Shown here: positions 25,176 through 33,513 of the stretch, piece after piece
Layout of the letters: each line of letters begins with the position of its first letter
How positions within the stretch are numbered: position 1 is the stretch's first letter
Assembly: GCA_019424695.1 (NCBI GenBank)
Contig: JAHYZA010000005.1
Span: forward strand, 1 to 64,000
Direction of reading: 5' to 3'
DNA from: Oscillospiraceae bacterium
GTDB taxonomy: Bacteria; Bacillota; Clostridia; Oscillospirales; Ruminococcaceae
Length of the DNA: 64,000 bases
Notes under the pieces: model-generated
What the model was told of the DNA's origin: nothing
Seen by the model: the letters and a program-made list of their open reading frames with translations, nothing else
Databases searched by the model: none
Translations under genes and position numbers: made by a program

Positions 25176-26411
25176 ATGCTGCAACAGCCGGAACTGCTGG
25201 CCCCTGCGGGCAGCCTGGAAACGTTGAAATATGCTGTTTTGTACGGCGCAGACGCCGTCTATTGCGCCTTGCCGGAATTTGGTATGCGTGCGGCCCCGGT
25301 GAATCTGACGGTGGGAGAACTGCACGAGGGCTGCATCTTCGCCCATGCCCGGGGTAAAAAAGTCTATCTGACCTTGAACACACTGCCCACCAATGAGGAA
25401 GTGAAAAAACTGCCGCAGTACATTCAGGATGCGGCAGAGGCGGGGGTGGATGCGTTCATCATCGCTGACCTGGGGGTACTGGCGCTGGCAAAGAAGTACG
25501 CCCCCCATGTGGAACGGCATGTTTCCACCCAGGCGGGCATCACCAACTATGAAGCAGCTGCCGTCGCTTATGAGCTGGGAGCCAAGCGGGTTGTGCTGGC
25601 GCGGGAACTTCCCTTGACCGAGATCGCCCAGATTCGGGACAATTGCCCTCCGGACCTGGAACTGGAAGCCTTTGTGCACGGCGCTATGTGTATGAGTGTT
25701 TCCGGGCGGTGCCTGCTGTCCAGCTACATGACGGGACGCAGCGGCAACCGGGGCGAATGTGCGCAGCCCTGCCGCTGGAAGTATGCCCTTGTGGAGGAGC
25801 ATCGCCCGGGCCAGTATATGGAGATCGGGGAAAGCGAAAACGGCAGCTATATTCTTAACGCCAACGATCTGTGCACGGCGCCGTTTTTGGACCTTATCTG
25901 CAAAGCCGGTGTGGATTCCCTGAAGATCGAGGGCAGGGCCAAAACGTTCTACTATGTGGCTTCGGTCACCAGTGCATACCGGCGGGCGCTCGATCTTTAC
26001 CTCAAGGACCCCTACAATGACAACTATGAGCTGCCCGATGATGTGATCGAAGAACTGAACCGCACCAGTCATCGCCACTATTCGCCGGGGTTCTATTTCG
26101 GCAAAGAGAAAGCCCTCCAGACGCCCAGTCATACCTATGTGCGGGAGTGGGATTTCATCGGTACGGTGGATGCCTGGGAGGCAGGCGTCGCCCATTGCAC
26201 CCAACGCGGCAAATTTGTTGTGGGCGACTCTCTTGAGATTCTGCAGCCCGACGGAAGTGTTGTGACGTTGACGCCCGAATGGATCGAGAATGAAAAAGGG
26301 GAGCGGGTGGATGGAACGCCGCATCCGATGATGCACTACACAATTCCCTGCAGCACGCCTCTGATGCCCTACAGCCTGCTGCGCATGCAAAAGAAAGAAG
26401 AATCCGTATAA
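25176..26411 (+). CDS. trhP: U32 family protein, TrhP-type tRNA hydroxylation
   Basis: This 411-residue protein starts ELLAPAGSLETLKYAVLYGADAVY, the U32 hallmark. It has the cysteine-rich core HGAMCMSVSGRCLLSSY followed by GRSGNRGECAQPCRW, which in this family holds an iron-sulfur cluster, and ends with the C-terminal beta domain. TrhP proteins introduce 5-hydroxyuridine at the tRNA wobble position; older annotation says peptidase or collagenase. The start is set by CAGGAGGA just upstream. Position after mltG agrees with Bacillus yrrN/yrrO. Which U32 subgroup it belongs to is not certain. Confidence 0.85.
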   Translation: MLQQPELLAPAGSLETLKYAVLYGADAVYCALPEFGMRAAPVNLTVGELHEGCIFAHARGKKVYLTLNTLPTNEEVKKLPQYIQDAAEAGVDAFIIADLGVLALAKKYAPHVERHVSTQAGITNYEAAAVAYELGAKRVVLARELPLTEIAQIRDNCPPDLELEAFVHGAMCMSVSGRCLLSSYMTGRSGNRGECAQPCRWKYALVEEHRPGQYMEIGESENGSYILNANDLCTAPFLDLICKAGVDSLKIEGRAKTFYYVASVTSAYRRALDLYLKDPYNDNYELPDDVIEELNRTSHRHYSPGFYFGKEKALQTPSHTYVREWDFIGTVDAWEAGVAHCTQRGKFVVGDSLEILQPDGSVVTLTPEWIENEKGERVDGTPHPMMHYTIPCSTPLMPYSLLRMQKKEESV

Positions 26412-26416
26412 AACAA

Positions 26417-26448
26417 ACAGCCCCGCAGAGATGCCTCTGCGGGGCTGT
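26417..26448. terminator. Hairpin between convergent trhP and helicase genes
   Basis: A 14-bp perfect stem (ACAGCCCCGCAGAG with its complement) has a 4-base loop ATGC. The T tract is poor on the + side; on the - strand it is followed by TTTGTTT, which favours a terminator for the helicase gene. Confidence 0.75.
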
Positions 26449-26463
26449 GACTGTATGAAGAAC

Positions 26464-28842
26464 TTACTTGCGGTTCCAGAAAGAAGTGAGCTCGGCGCTG
26501 AGCTGCTCACAGCTGCCGACCGTGCGCAGATGATCCCAATGCGGCGGCATCAGACGGCGTGTATCCGGACTGACAAACCGGTCGTCAATCAAAAGCACTA
26601 CGCCTTTGTCCTGCGGGGTGCGAATGACACGCCCGGCGGCCTGCAAAACCTTGTTCATGCCGGGGTAGCGGTAGGCGTAGTCAAAGCCGGAACCGCGTGT
26701 TTCCTCAAAATGTTGCCGCAGCTGTTCCTGGCGGGGGCCGACCTGCGGCAGACCCGGGCCGACAACGGCGACCCCGATCAGGCGGTCTCCGGTCAGGTCT
26801 ACGCCCTCGCCGAACACGCCGCCGAGCACGGCAAAGCCGATCAGGGTATGGTGCGGCTCAGGGGCGAATTTGTCCAGAAATTCGGCGCGCTGCGCTTCGT
26901 CCATGCTGCTCTCCTGGCAAAGGGTCGCAAAGGCAGGGTAGCGGGCGGAGAAATCTTCCCAAACGGATTGCATATAGCTGTAGCTCGGGAAAAAGATCAT
27001 ATAATTTCCGGTCTTGGCACCCGCCATACAGGCAACCAGATCCGAAACCCGTGCAATGCTGTCTGAACGGTCCTTGTAGCGGGTGCTGACATGCCGGGCG
27101 CACCACAGCCCAAGGTTTGCGGCGGGGAAGGGGCTGCGCAACGCAACCGCGCGGGCGTCGGGAAGGCCGCACAGATCTTTGTAATACCCGGCGGGTGCCA
27201 ATGTGGCGCTGAACAATACCGCGGCGCGTCCTTTGGAAAAATCCGCAGCCAGAAAAGCGCTGGGGTCCAGACAAAGCATGGAGGCACGCACCTCACTGCC
27301 GTGGGCAGAAATCTGAAGGACGAAATGATCGTCAAAGGTATCGGCAATGCGCAGCCAGGCGCGGGTGTCAAAATAGAGCTGTAAAAGGGCGTCGTGGGTT
27401 TCACTGGGGTCACGATGGTCGTCCAGCCATGCTTCCAAGGGTTCGCAAAGACGTGTCAACGCACGGTCCAACGCATCGGCGCGTTCGTTCTCAAAGAAGG
27501 TCTTTCCAAAACGGGCATCGCCGCATTCTTCCTCACAGCGGTGCCGCCAGGCAAGAAACAGTTCGTTGACCTTGTTCAGTGCGTTTTTTAGGCTGCTTTT
27601 TCCGGGACCCAATCGCTTTTTGGCGTCGAGAAAGGCGCTTTTGCAAAGAGAGGCACTGTGCATATCCCGCGCGCGGGAGGGAAGATTGTGCGCCTCGTCA
27701 ATCAGAAACAGGTAATCGCCCCTGCTTTCAAAAAAGCGTGCCAGATGCACAACGGGGTCGAACAGATAGTTATAATCGCCAATAACCACATCGCACCAAA
27801 GGCTCAGGTCCAATCCCAGCTCAAAGGGGCAAACCCGATTCTCACGGGCCAGGGCCTGCAGCGTATCGGCGGTCAGTGACGGAACGTCCAGTGCTTTCCA
27901 GAGCGCGTCTTTGATGCGGTCATAGTAGCCGTTGGCGTAGGGGCAGGCTTCCGGGGTACATTCACGGGTCTCCTGCAGGCAGATCTTGTCCTTGGCCGTC
28001 AGGGTGACGCTGCGCAGTTTGAGGGAGGTCGTGCGGTCGCGCAAAATCGAAAGCGCCCCTTCGGCAGCGGCACGGGTGGTGCCCCGGGCGGTCAGATAAA
28101 AAACGGGACCGCCGTCTTCCATCGCCTTCAGCGCAGGAAAAAGCACGCTCATCGTCTTGCCGATGCCGGTCGGGGCCTGACACAAAAGCTGGCCGCCGCT
28201 GCGGCAGGTTTCGTATACGGCACCAATCATGGCGCGCTGGCCTGTGCGGTATTCCGGAAAAGGAAACCGCAGCGATTGCAGGCTCTCCCGGCGGTCGCTC
28301 CGCCATTGTGCGGCACGCCGGGCCCATGGGGCGTATTGGGTCAGCAAGTCCAGAACGAAAGCATCCAGGTCCTCTGCCGTGTAGTCTTTTGCAAAATGAT
28401 AGGTGGTTTCCTCATCCACCTGATAATAGGTCAGGCGGACACGCATTTGGGAAAGGTGGTGCTGTCGGGCATAGATAGCGGCGTAAATTTTGGCTTGCGC
28501 CCAATGTTCCGGTGACTGTTCCCCTGTGATCTGGTCCGGCAGAAGCAAGGTGGTTTTGATTTCATCCACCGCGATCGTTCCGTCGGTGTCGGTAAAAATT
28601 CCGTCGGCGCGGCCTTCCAGGGTATATTCTATATCGCAGCAGCCATACTTCTGTGTGAGAGAAACCTCTGCCGCATAGTCAGGGAACTCTTTCACGGCGG
28701 CCCGCTGCAGTTTCCGGTGCAGACGCGCGCCCTCGTTGGCACGGTCGAACCCGGTGAAGCGACTGTCGATGCTGCCGCAACGCAATAAAAATTCCACCAG
28801 CTGCCGAATCGGTAAGGTCAATGCCAAAGATTCCGGCTGCAT
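26464..28842 (-). CDS. XPD/DinG-like helicase with N-terminal Cas4/RecB-type nuclease domain
   Basis: This 792-residue protein combines two parts. Residues about 1-190 resemble a PD-(D/E)xK nuclease, with EGRADGIFTDTDGTIAVDEIKTTLL holding the Asp...Glu-x-Lys core. The rest is an iron-sulfur superfamily 2 helicase: QAPTGIGKT, four cysteines (CLQETRECTPEACP then CPFEL) for a 4Fe-4S cluster, LIDEAHNL, and the final QAAGRVIRTPQDKG. It would unwind and cut DNA or bubble structures. The start is ATG 28842 with AAAGGAG 9 bases before it; a TTG at 28851 abuts this site. It follows the uracil-DNA glycosylase gene. Confidence 0.88.
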   Translation of the reverse strand: MQPESLALTLPIRQLVEFLLRCGSIDSRFTGFDRANEGARLHRKLQRAAVKEFPDYAAEVSLTQKYGCCDIEYTLEGRADGIFTDTDGTIAVDEIKTTLLLPDQITGEQSPEHWAQAKIYAAIYARQHHLSQMRVRLTYYQVDEETTYHFAKDYTAEDLDAFVLDLLTQYAPWARRAAQWRSDRRESLQSLRFPFPEYRTGQRAMIGAVYETCRSGGQLLCQAPTGIGKTMSVLFPALKAMEDGGPVFYLTARGTTRAAAEGALSILRDRTTSLKLRSVTLTAKDKICLQETRECTPEACPYANGYYDRIKDALWKALDVPSLTADTLQALARENRVCPFELGLDLSLWCDVVIGDYNYLFDPVVHLARFFESRGDYLFLIDEAHNLPSRARDMHSASLCKSAFLDAKKRLGPGKSSLKNALNKVNELFLAWRHRCEEECGDARFGKTFFENERADALDRALTRLCEPLEAWLDDHRDPSETHDALLQLYFDTRAWLRIADTFDDHFVLQISAHGSEVRASMLCLDPSAFLAADFSKGRAAVLFSATLAPAGYYKDLCGLPDARAVALRSPFPAANLGLWCARHVSTRYKDRSDSIARVSDLVACMAGAKTGNYMIFFPSYSYMQSVWEDFSARYPAFATLCQESSMDEAQRAEFLDKFAPEPHHTLIGFAVLGGVFGEGVDLTGDRLIGVAVVGPGLPQVGPRQEQLRQHFEETRGSGFDYAYRYPGMNKVLQAAGRVIRTPQDKGVVLLIDDRFVSPDTRRLMPPHWDHLRTVGSCEQLSAELTSFWNRK

Positions 28843-28874
28843 GGTGGTCAACTCCTTTGCTCTCAGGTGAAAGT

Positions 28875-29441
28875 TCAGTAGGTATGCTCACAGACCTGGG
28901 AGATTTTCTCTCTCAATGCCACAAAGTCCCCGAATACGGCGGGCTTGTTCACGGGGTAACGCAGCAGGGCGGCAGGGTGATAGGTCGCCATGAACAGTGT
29001 GCCGTGTTTGTCGAAGAATTTTCCGTGGTCGCGCGACACGGAAAAACCGGGATCTATGAGTTGCTGGGCAGCGATACGCCCCAGGCATACAATGATTTTG
29101 GGGCGCAGCAGCTGGAATTGCTGCCGCAGCCAGGGCAGACAGGCGGAAGATTCCTCCGGCAAGGGATCGCGATTCTGTGGGGGACGACATTTTACGATGT
29201 TGGCAATGTAGATGTTCTTCTCCCGGCTGAGATCCACGGCTTCCAGATAGTGGTCAAGGAGCTGCCCGCTGCGTCCTACAAACGGCTGTCCCTGTTCATC
29301 CTCGCTGGCACCGGGGCCTTCGCCTACGAATAGAACTTCCGCGTCGGCCACGCCTTGCCCGAACACCACGTGGGTACGGGACTTGCATAGACCGCAGCGG
29401 CGGCATGCCAGACATTCCTGTTGCAATGTTTGCAGATCCAT
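28875..29441 (-). CDS. Family 4 uracil-DNA glycosylase
   Basis: This 188-residue enzyme removes uracil from DNA. It has the family 4 iron-sulfur cysteines Cys13 and Cys16 near the N-terminus plus Cys in VKCRPP and SSACLPW. The catalytic loop is [20 protein letters not shown] and the late motif TYHPAALLR. The start follows AAGAGGTG. It lies immediately upstream of the nuclease-helicase gene on the same strand (32-base gap), suggesting a two-gene repair unit. It diverges from the PlsY-like gene. Confidence 0.94.
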   Translation of the reverse strand: MDLQTLQQECLACRRCGLCKSRTHVVFGQGVADAEVLFVGEGPGASEDEQGQPFVGRSGQLLDHYLEAVDLSREKNIYIANIVKCRPPQNRDPLPEESSACLPWLRQQFQLLRPKIIVCLGRIAAQQLIDPGFSVSRDHGKFFDKHGTLFMATYHPAALLRYPVNKPAVFGDFVALREKISQVCEHTY

Positions 29442-29486
29442 GGGAAAAGCACCTCTTGATTTGAATAAGTGGGGGCGATACCGTAT

Positions 29487-30095
29487 ATGTCAATGGAACA
29501 AGACGTATTGTTAAAAGGATTGTGCCTGTTGGCCGGGTACGGCTTTGGCTGCTTCTTCGCCGCAGAAATCGTGGCACATTGCCTCGTTGGCACGGGGGCT
29601 GCTTCTGTGGGTACAGGGACCCCGGATGCGGGCAATATCGCCAGGCGGCTGGGAAAGCCGGCAGGCATCGCTGTAGTGGCGGGAGATGTGCTGAAAACGA
29701 TTCTCGCCTGTTGGTTTTGCTATCGGCTGGCAGCGCCGGAACTGGAACACGTTGCCGTGCTGTATGGTGGGATCGGTGTGGTGGCAGGACATACCTGGCC
29801 GATCTGGCGGGGTGGCCGCGGCGGACGGGCGGCCCTTGTGGCCTGCGCCTGGTCCATTCTCTACTTTCCTATAACGGGGGCCCTGTGCTGCCTGGCCGGG
29901 GCTGTGGCCGCTATCGGAACGCGGCGTCAGGTCCTTGGCGTACTTTTGGCCGGGGGGCTGTCTGCTGCCGTTGCGTTTTTACAATTCGGCATACAGAGCG
30001 GATTGGGAACAGCGGCGATCGTTCTGATCCTGGCATGGCAGTACAGAAAAGAAATTTTTCAAAAGCAGCAGAAGAAAAAGAAAGATATCTCTTAA
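29487..30095 (+). CDS. PlsY-like glycerol-3-phosphate acyltransferase family membrane protein
   Basis: This 202-residue protein has five or more hydrophobic helices. Two loops resemble PlsY motifs: [15 protein letters not shown] (compare GSGNxGATNVLR) and [15 protein letters not shown] (compare GHxFPxFxxFKGGKGVA). Lys residues of the canonical second loop are replaced by Arg. PlsY transfers acyl groups from acyl phosphate to glycerol-3-phosphate. The divergence suggests a paralogue with changed or weak activity; a true PlsY may lie elsewhere. GGGGG lies 11 bases before the chosen ATG; ATG 29493 is also possible. Confidence 0.6.
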   Translation: MSMEQDVLLKGLCLLAGYGFGCFFAAEIVAHCLVGTGAASVGTGTPDAGNIARRLGKPAGIAVVAGDVLKTILACWFCYRLAAPELEHVAVLYGGIGVVAGHTWPIWRGGRGGRAALVACAWSILYFPITGALCCLAGAVAAIGTRRQVLGVLLAGGLSAAVAFLQFGIQSGLGTAAIVLILAWQYRKEIFQKQQKKKKDIS

Positions 30096-30215
30096 AATGC
30101 AGCACTATCATCATACCACCGGCAGGAAAATATTGCAATCTTGGATACAAAAATAACGCAGGAAAGAGGAATTATAAAAAACTTCAAAAAAGATGAAAAA
30201 AATTCAAAAAAAGCC

Positions 30216-30244
30216 TTGACAGATGGCACATGTTTGGCTATAAT
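30216..30244 (+). promoter_or_regulatory. Consensus promoter of the tRNA cluster
   Basis: TTGACA (30216-30221) and TATAAT (30239-30244) match both consensus boxes with a 17-base spacer. The 40 bases upstream are runs of A resembling an UP element. This predicts strong, growth-linked transcription of the three tRNA genes. Confidence 0.93.
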
Positions 30245-30298
30245 AATTGACGTTGCAGCCGCCACGGCAAACAAAACGGCGGTCAACAAGCTGGGTAT

Positions 30299-30375
30299 GG
30301 CCCGGTAGTTCAGTTGGTTAGAACGCTAGCCTGTCACGCTAGAGGTCGTCAGTTCGAGCCTGATTCGGGTCGCCA
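30299..30375 (+). tRNA. tRNA-Asp (GTC)
   Basis: The cloverleaf is complete, with acceptor GGCCCGG pairing to TTCGGGTC-side bases, anticodon loop CTGTCAC (GTC), T-loop TTCGAGC and encoded CCA. It is the first gene of the tRNA cluster. Confidence 0.96.
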
Positions 30376-30378
30376 TTT

Positions 30379-30454
<76 letters not shown>

Positions 30455-30458
30455 GCGC

Positions 30459-30492
30459 AATGTCCACAGCGCAACCTTGCACTGTGGACATT
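30459..30492 (+). terminator. Terminator-like hairpin between tRNA-Thr and tRNA-Trp
   Basis: AATGTCCACAG (30459-30469) pairs with CTGTGGACATT (30482-30492). The inner GCA/TGC can extend the stem, and TTTATAT follows. It may partly terminate the transcript or act as a processing spacer. Confidence 0.6.
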
Positions 30493-30498
30493 TTATAT

Positions 30499-30574
30499 AG
30501 GGGCATAGCTCAGTTGGTAGAGCAGCGGTCTCCAAAACCGCGTGCCGAGGGTTCGAATCCTTCTACCCCTGCCA
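30499..30574 (+). tRNA. tRNA-Trp (CCA)
   Basis: Anticodon stem GCGGT/ACCGC encloses CTCCAAA (CCA), the T-loop is TTCGAAT and CCA is encoded. Acceptor AGGGGCA faces TACCCCT, leaving a C6-A67 mismatch. Otherwise the cloverleaf is standard. Confidence 0.94.
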
Positions 30575-30607
30575 AAAAGACCTGTCATTTGACAGGTCTT
30601 TTTTGTT
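30575..30607 (+). terminator. Terminator of the tRNA cluster
   Basis: AGACCTGTC pairs with GACAGGTCT around an ATTT loop, flanked by A and T tracts. It begins directly after the tRNA-Trp CCA. Confidence 0.93.
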
Positions 30608-30631
30608 TGTGAAATTGGAGTCTCTGTCCTC

Positions 30632-30659
30632 TTGATTTTTCCTTGCACCGTGCTATAAT
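30632..30659 (+). promoter_or_regulatory. Promoter of the MATE gene
   Basis: TTGATT (30632-30637) and TATAAT (30654-30659) have a 16-base spacer and lie about 50 bases before the start codon. Confidence 0.65.
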
Positions 30660-30709
30660 ACCAAGCACGGAATCACAAGGTGTATATTTTGGGGTAGGGG
30701 AATTCGACT

Positions 30710-32104
30710 ATGACGAAAGATTTGACAAATGGCAATCCGTTAAAAGTGATCTTGTTTTTTACATTGCCGCTCGTGTTGGGAAATCTGTTCCAACAGTTCT
30801 ATGCGTTGGCGGATACCATCATTGTGGGGCGTTATTGCGGCGTCAGTGCCTTGGCGTCGGTTGGCTCCACCAGTTCCATCAATTACCTGATTCTCGGGTT
30901 CGTCATTGGCGTCTGCAATGGATTCGCCATCCCGATCGCCCAGCTGTTCGGGGCGCAGGATTTCCATGATCTGCGCCGCCATGTGGCCAATGCTGCCTGG
31001 CTCTGCCTTGCAGGAAGCGTGGTGCTGACGGTCCTTACCGTCAGCCTGACCCGTCCGCTCCTGATGCTGATGCAGACGCCGGAGGATATTCTGGATGGCG
31101 CGGCCATTTATATCGGCTGGATTTTTGCCGGAATACCCTTTATTTTCTTATATAATATGGTGGCGGGTATCATGCGCGCTTTGGGCGACAGCAAGACGCC
31201 CCTGTATTTCCTGATTATGACAAGTGCCATGAACATTGGTCTTGATCTGATTTTTGTCATTCCCCTGAACATGGGCATTCTTGGCGCGGCATTGGCTACG
31301 GATATTTCCCAGGCGATTTCCGGAGTTTTGAGTTTTATCTTTCTGTGCCGCAAATTTGAAGTGCTTCGCATGCAAAAAGGTGAGGGGCGTTTTTGCAAAA
31401 GCGCCTGCATGCGTTTGATCGGGATTGGCGTTCCCATGGGGCTGCAATGCAGTATTACTGCAATTGGCAGCGTTATCGTGCAATGGGCGGTCAATGTTCT
31501 CGGCAGCACGGCGGTAGCCGCGGTTACGGCGGCCAGCAAGACCATGAACCTGCTGACCGTGCCGCTGGAAAGCGTAGGGACCGCTATGGCGACCTATTCG
31601 GGCCAAAATCTGGGCGCAGCCCGCATGGATCGGGTGCGCCAGGGCGTGCACAGTGCCTTGCTGATCGCCACGGTTTATGCCATCGCTTCGCTGATCCTGC
31701 TGCACTTTGGCGACGTGGCCGTTATGGGCCTTTTCCTGGATACCACGACCGAAGTGGAAATTGTGGCGATGGGGCGGCAGTATCTGTTCTGGAACAGCGT
31801 ATTCTTTATTCCGCTGGGGGCCTTGATCGTCTGGCGGTACAGCATCCAGGGACTGGGATATTCCAGTCTGGCCATGCTGGCCGGCGTTGCGGAAATGGTG
31901 GCGCGCACGGCGGTGGCCATCGTCCTGGTTCCGCTGCTGGGCTATTTTGGTGCGGAACTGGCAAACCCGGCGGCCTGGATTGCAGCGTGCCTGTTCCTGT
32001 ATCCCGCCTACAGATGGACTTGCCGCCAGCTGGACAATCGCCTTCTGGCCGCACGGCTGCATATGAAGAACGCAGAAGCCTCCTCCGACAGTATGATTGT
32101 ATAA
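30710..32104 (+). CDS. MATE family efflux transporter
   Basis: This 464-residue protein has about 12 membrane helices and the MATE opening LTNGNPLKVILFFTLPLVLGNLFQQFYALADTIIVGRY. Other family landmarks are the internal repeat of that pattern around TAVAAVTAASKTMNLLTVPLESVGTAMATYSGQN, and GAARMDRVRQGV. MATE proteins export cationic drugs or metabolites using Na+ or H+ gradients; the substrate is not readable. TAGGGGAA precedes the ATG. It is a single gene with its own promoter; the next gene also has its own. Confidence 0.95.
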   Translation: MTKDLTNGNPLKVILFFTLPLVLGNLFQQFYALADTIIVGRYCGVSALASVGSTSSINYLILGFVIGVCNGFAIPIAQLFGAQDFHDLRRHVANAAWLCLAGSVVLTVLTVSLTRPLLMLMQTPEDILDGAAIYIGWIFAGIPFIFLYNMVAGIMRALGDSKTPLYFLIMTSAMNIGLDLIFVIPLNMGILGAALATDISQAISGVLSFIFLCRKFEVLRMQKGEGRFCKSACMRLIGIGVPMGLQCSITAIGSVIVQWAVNVLGSTAVAAVTAASKTMNLLTVPLESVGTAMATYSGQNLGAARMDRVRQGVHSALLIATVYAIASLILLHFGDVAVMGLFLDTTTEVEIVAMGRQYLFWNSVFFIPLGALIVWRYSIQGLGYSSLAMLAGVAEMVARTAVAIVLVPLLGYFGAELANPAAWIAACLFLYPAYRWTCRQLDNRLLAARLHMKNAEASSDSMIV

Positions 32105-32128
32105 CGATGTATAAATTTGCGTGAGCAC

Positions 32129-32157
32129 TTGCCGAATCCGGCAAAACGGTTTATAAT
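32129..32157 (+). promoter_or_regulatory. Promoter of the diaminopimelate decarboxylase-family gene
   Basis: TTGCCG (32129-32134) and TATAAT (32152-32157) have a 17-base spacer. The -35 box forms one arm of an inverted repeat TTGCCG-AATC-CGGCAA. Confidence 0.8.
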
Positions 32158-32204
32158 AACTGCATTCATAACGCTCAACAGGGAAAGCCGGAAAGGAAAG
32201 AAAA

Positions 32205-33470
32205 ATGCCGCAGAAATTGCCGTTTATTACGCTGGAACAGGCAAAGGAGATCATTGCCGATGTCCCGACACCGTTCCATTTGTATGATGAAAAAGGAATC
32301 CGGGAAAATGCACGCCGGGTGAATGAAGCCTTTTCCTGGAACAAGGGCTTCAAAGAGTACTTTGCCGTCAAGGCGACGCCCAACCCTTATATTCTGAAGA
32401 TTTTGCAGGAAGAGGGATGCGGTGTTGACTGCTCGAGCTATACCGAGCTGCTGATGAGTGAAGCCTGCGGCTTCAAGGGCAGTGATATCATGTTCTCTTC
32501 CAACGATACGCCGGTGCAGGATATGCAGAAAGCGTACGAACTGGGAGCATATATCAATCTGGACGATCTGACACATGTGGAGTTTCTGCAGCAGGTGGCC
32601 GGGATTCCCAAAACCGTATGCTGCCGCTACAATCCGGGTGGTGTGTTCGACCTTGGCAATGGCATCATGGATAACCCCGGGGATGCCAAGTATGGCATGA
32701 GCGAGGACCAGATGGCCGAGGCGTACACCCGGCTGATGGAACTGGGCGCGGAAGAGTTTGGCATCCATGCGTTCCTGGCCAGCAACACGGTGACTGATGA
32801 ATATTATCCGAAACTGGCGGGCATTTTGTTCCGTCTGGCAGTGCGCCTGCACGAACGGACCGGTGCAAACATCAAGTTCATCAATCTTTCGGGCGGCGTA
32901 GGCATTGCGTATCGACCAGATCAGCGCAGCAACGATATCGCGAAAATCGGTGAGGGTGTACGCCAGCAATTTGAAGAGATCCTCGTTCCGGCCGGCATGG
33001 GAGATGTGGCAATCTTTACCGAGATGGGCCGGTATATGCTGGCTCCATACGGCGGGTTGGTTACCACGGCCCTGCACGAAAAGCACATCTACAAAGAGTA
33101 TATCGGTGTGGATGCCTGTGCCGCCAACCTGATGCGGCCTGCCATGTACGGAGCCTATCACCATATCACGGTCCTCGGCAAGGAGAAGGAGCCCTGTGAC
33201 CACAAGTATGATATTACCGGTGGCCTGTGCGAAAACAACGATAAATTCGCCATTGACCGCATGATGCCCAAGATCGACAAGGGGGATGTGCTGTTCATCC
33301 ACGACACGGGCGCACACGGATTCTCCATGGGATATAATTACAACGGAAAACTGCGCAGCGCGGAGGTCCTTTTAAAAGAGGACGGCACACACCAGCTGAT
33401 TCGTCGCGCTGAAACGCCGGAAGATTATTTTGCCACCTTTGACTTCACACCGTTTTTCAAGAAAAAATGA
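32205..33470 (+). CDS. lysA: Diaminopimelate decarboxylase family protein
   Basis: This 421-residue fold III PLP enzyme has the lysine-containing YFAVKATPNPYIL, in which Lys binds PLP. It also has the glycine-rich NLSGGVGIAYRP, EMGRYMLAPYGGLVTT and the C-terminal GVDACAANLMRPAMYGAYHHI. The usual role is the last step of lysine synthesis, decarboxylation of meso-diaminopimelate. The CENNDKFA stretch occurs in place of the common CESGD. A related decarboxylase (for example carboxynorspermidine) is less likely from length and motifs. AAAGGAAAG precedes the ATG. Confidence 0.88.
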   Translation: MPQKLPFITLEQAKEIIADVPTPFHLYDEKGIRENARRVNEAFSWNKGFKEYFAVKATPNPYILKILQEEGCGVDCSSYTELLMSEACGFKGSDIMFSSNDTPVQDMQKAYELGAYINLDDLTHVEFLQQVAGIPKTVCCRYNPGGVFDLGNGIMDNPGDAKYGMSEDQMAEAYTRLMELGAEEFGIHAFLASNTVTDEYYPKLAGILFRLAVRLHERTGANIKFINLSGGVGIAYRPDQRSNDIAKIGEGVRQQFEEILVPAGMGDVAIFTEMGRYMLAPYGGLVTTALHEKHIYKEYIGVDACAANLMRPAMYGAYHHITVLGKEKEPCDHKYDITGGLCENNDKFAIDRMMPKIDKGDVLFIHDTGAHGFSMGYNYNGKLRSAEVLLKEDGTHQLIRRAETPEDYFATFDFTPFFKKK

Positions 33471-33474
33471 ATAT

Positions 33475-33510
33475 AAAAAAGGCTTCCTGCCGAGGCAGGA
33501 AGCCTTTTTT
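33475..33510. terminator. Bidirectional terminator between lysA and mnmA
   Basis: GGCTTCCTGC (33481-33490) pairs with GCAGGAAGCC (33495-33504), with six A before and six T after. It serves both convergent genes. Confidence 0.93.
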
Positions 33511-33513
33511 GAG

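Noticed and set aside
28842..28851. TTG at 28851 as the start of the nuclease-helicase
   Set aside because: It directly abuts AAAGGAG with no spacing; ATG 28842 has the normal distance.
29488..29493. TTGACA on the - strand before the uracil-DNA glycosylase gene as a promoter
   Set aside because: The only possible -10 (TATTCA) is about 20 bases away, too far for a convincing call.
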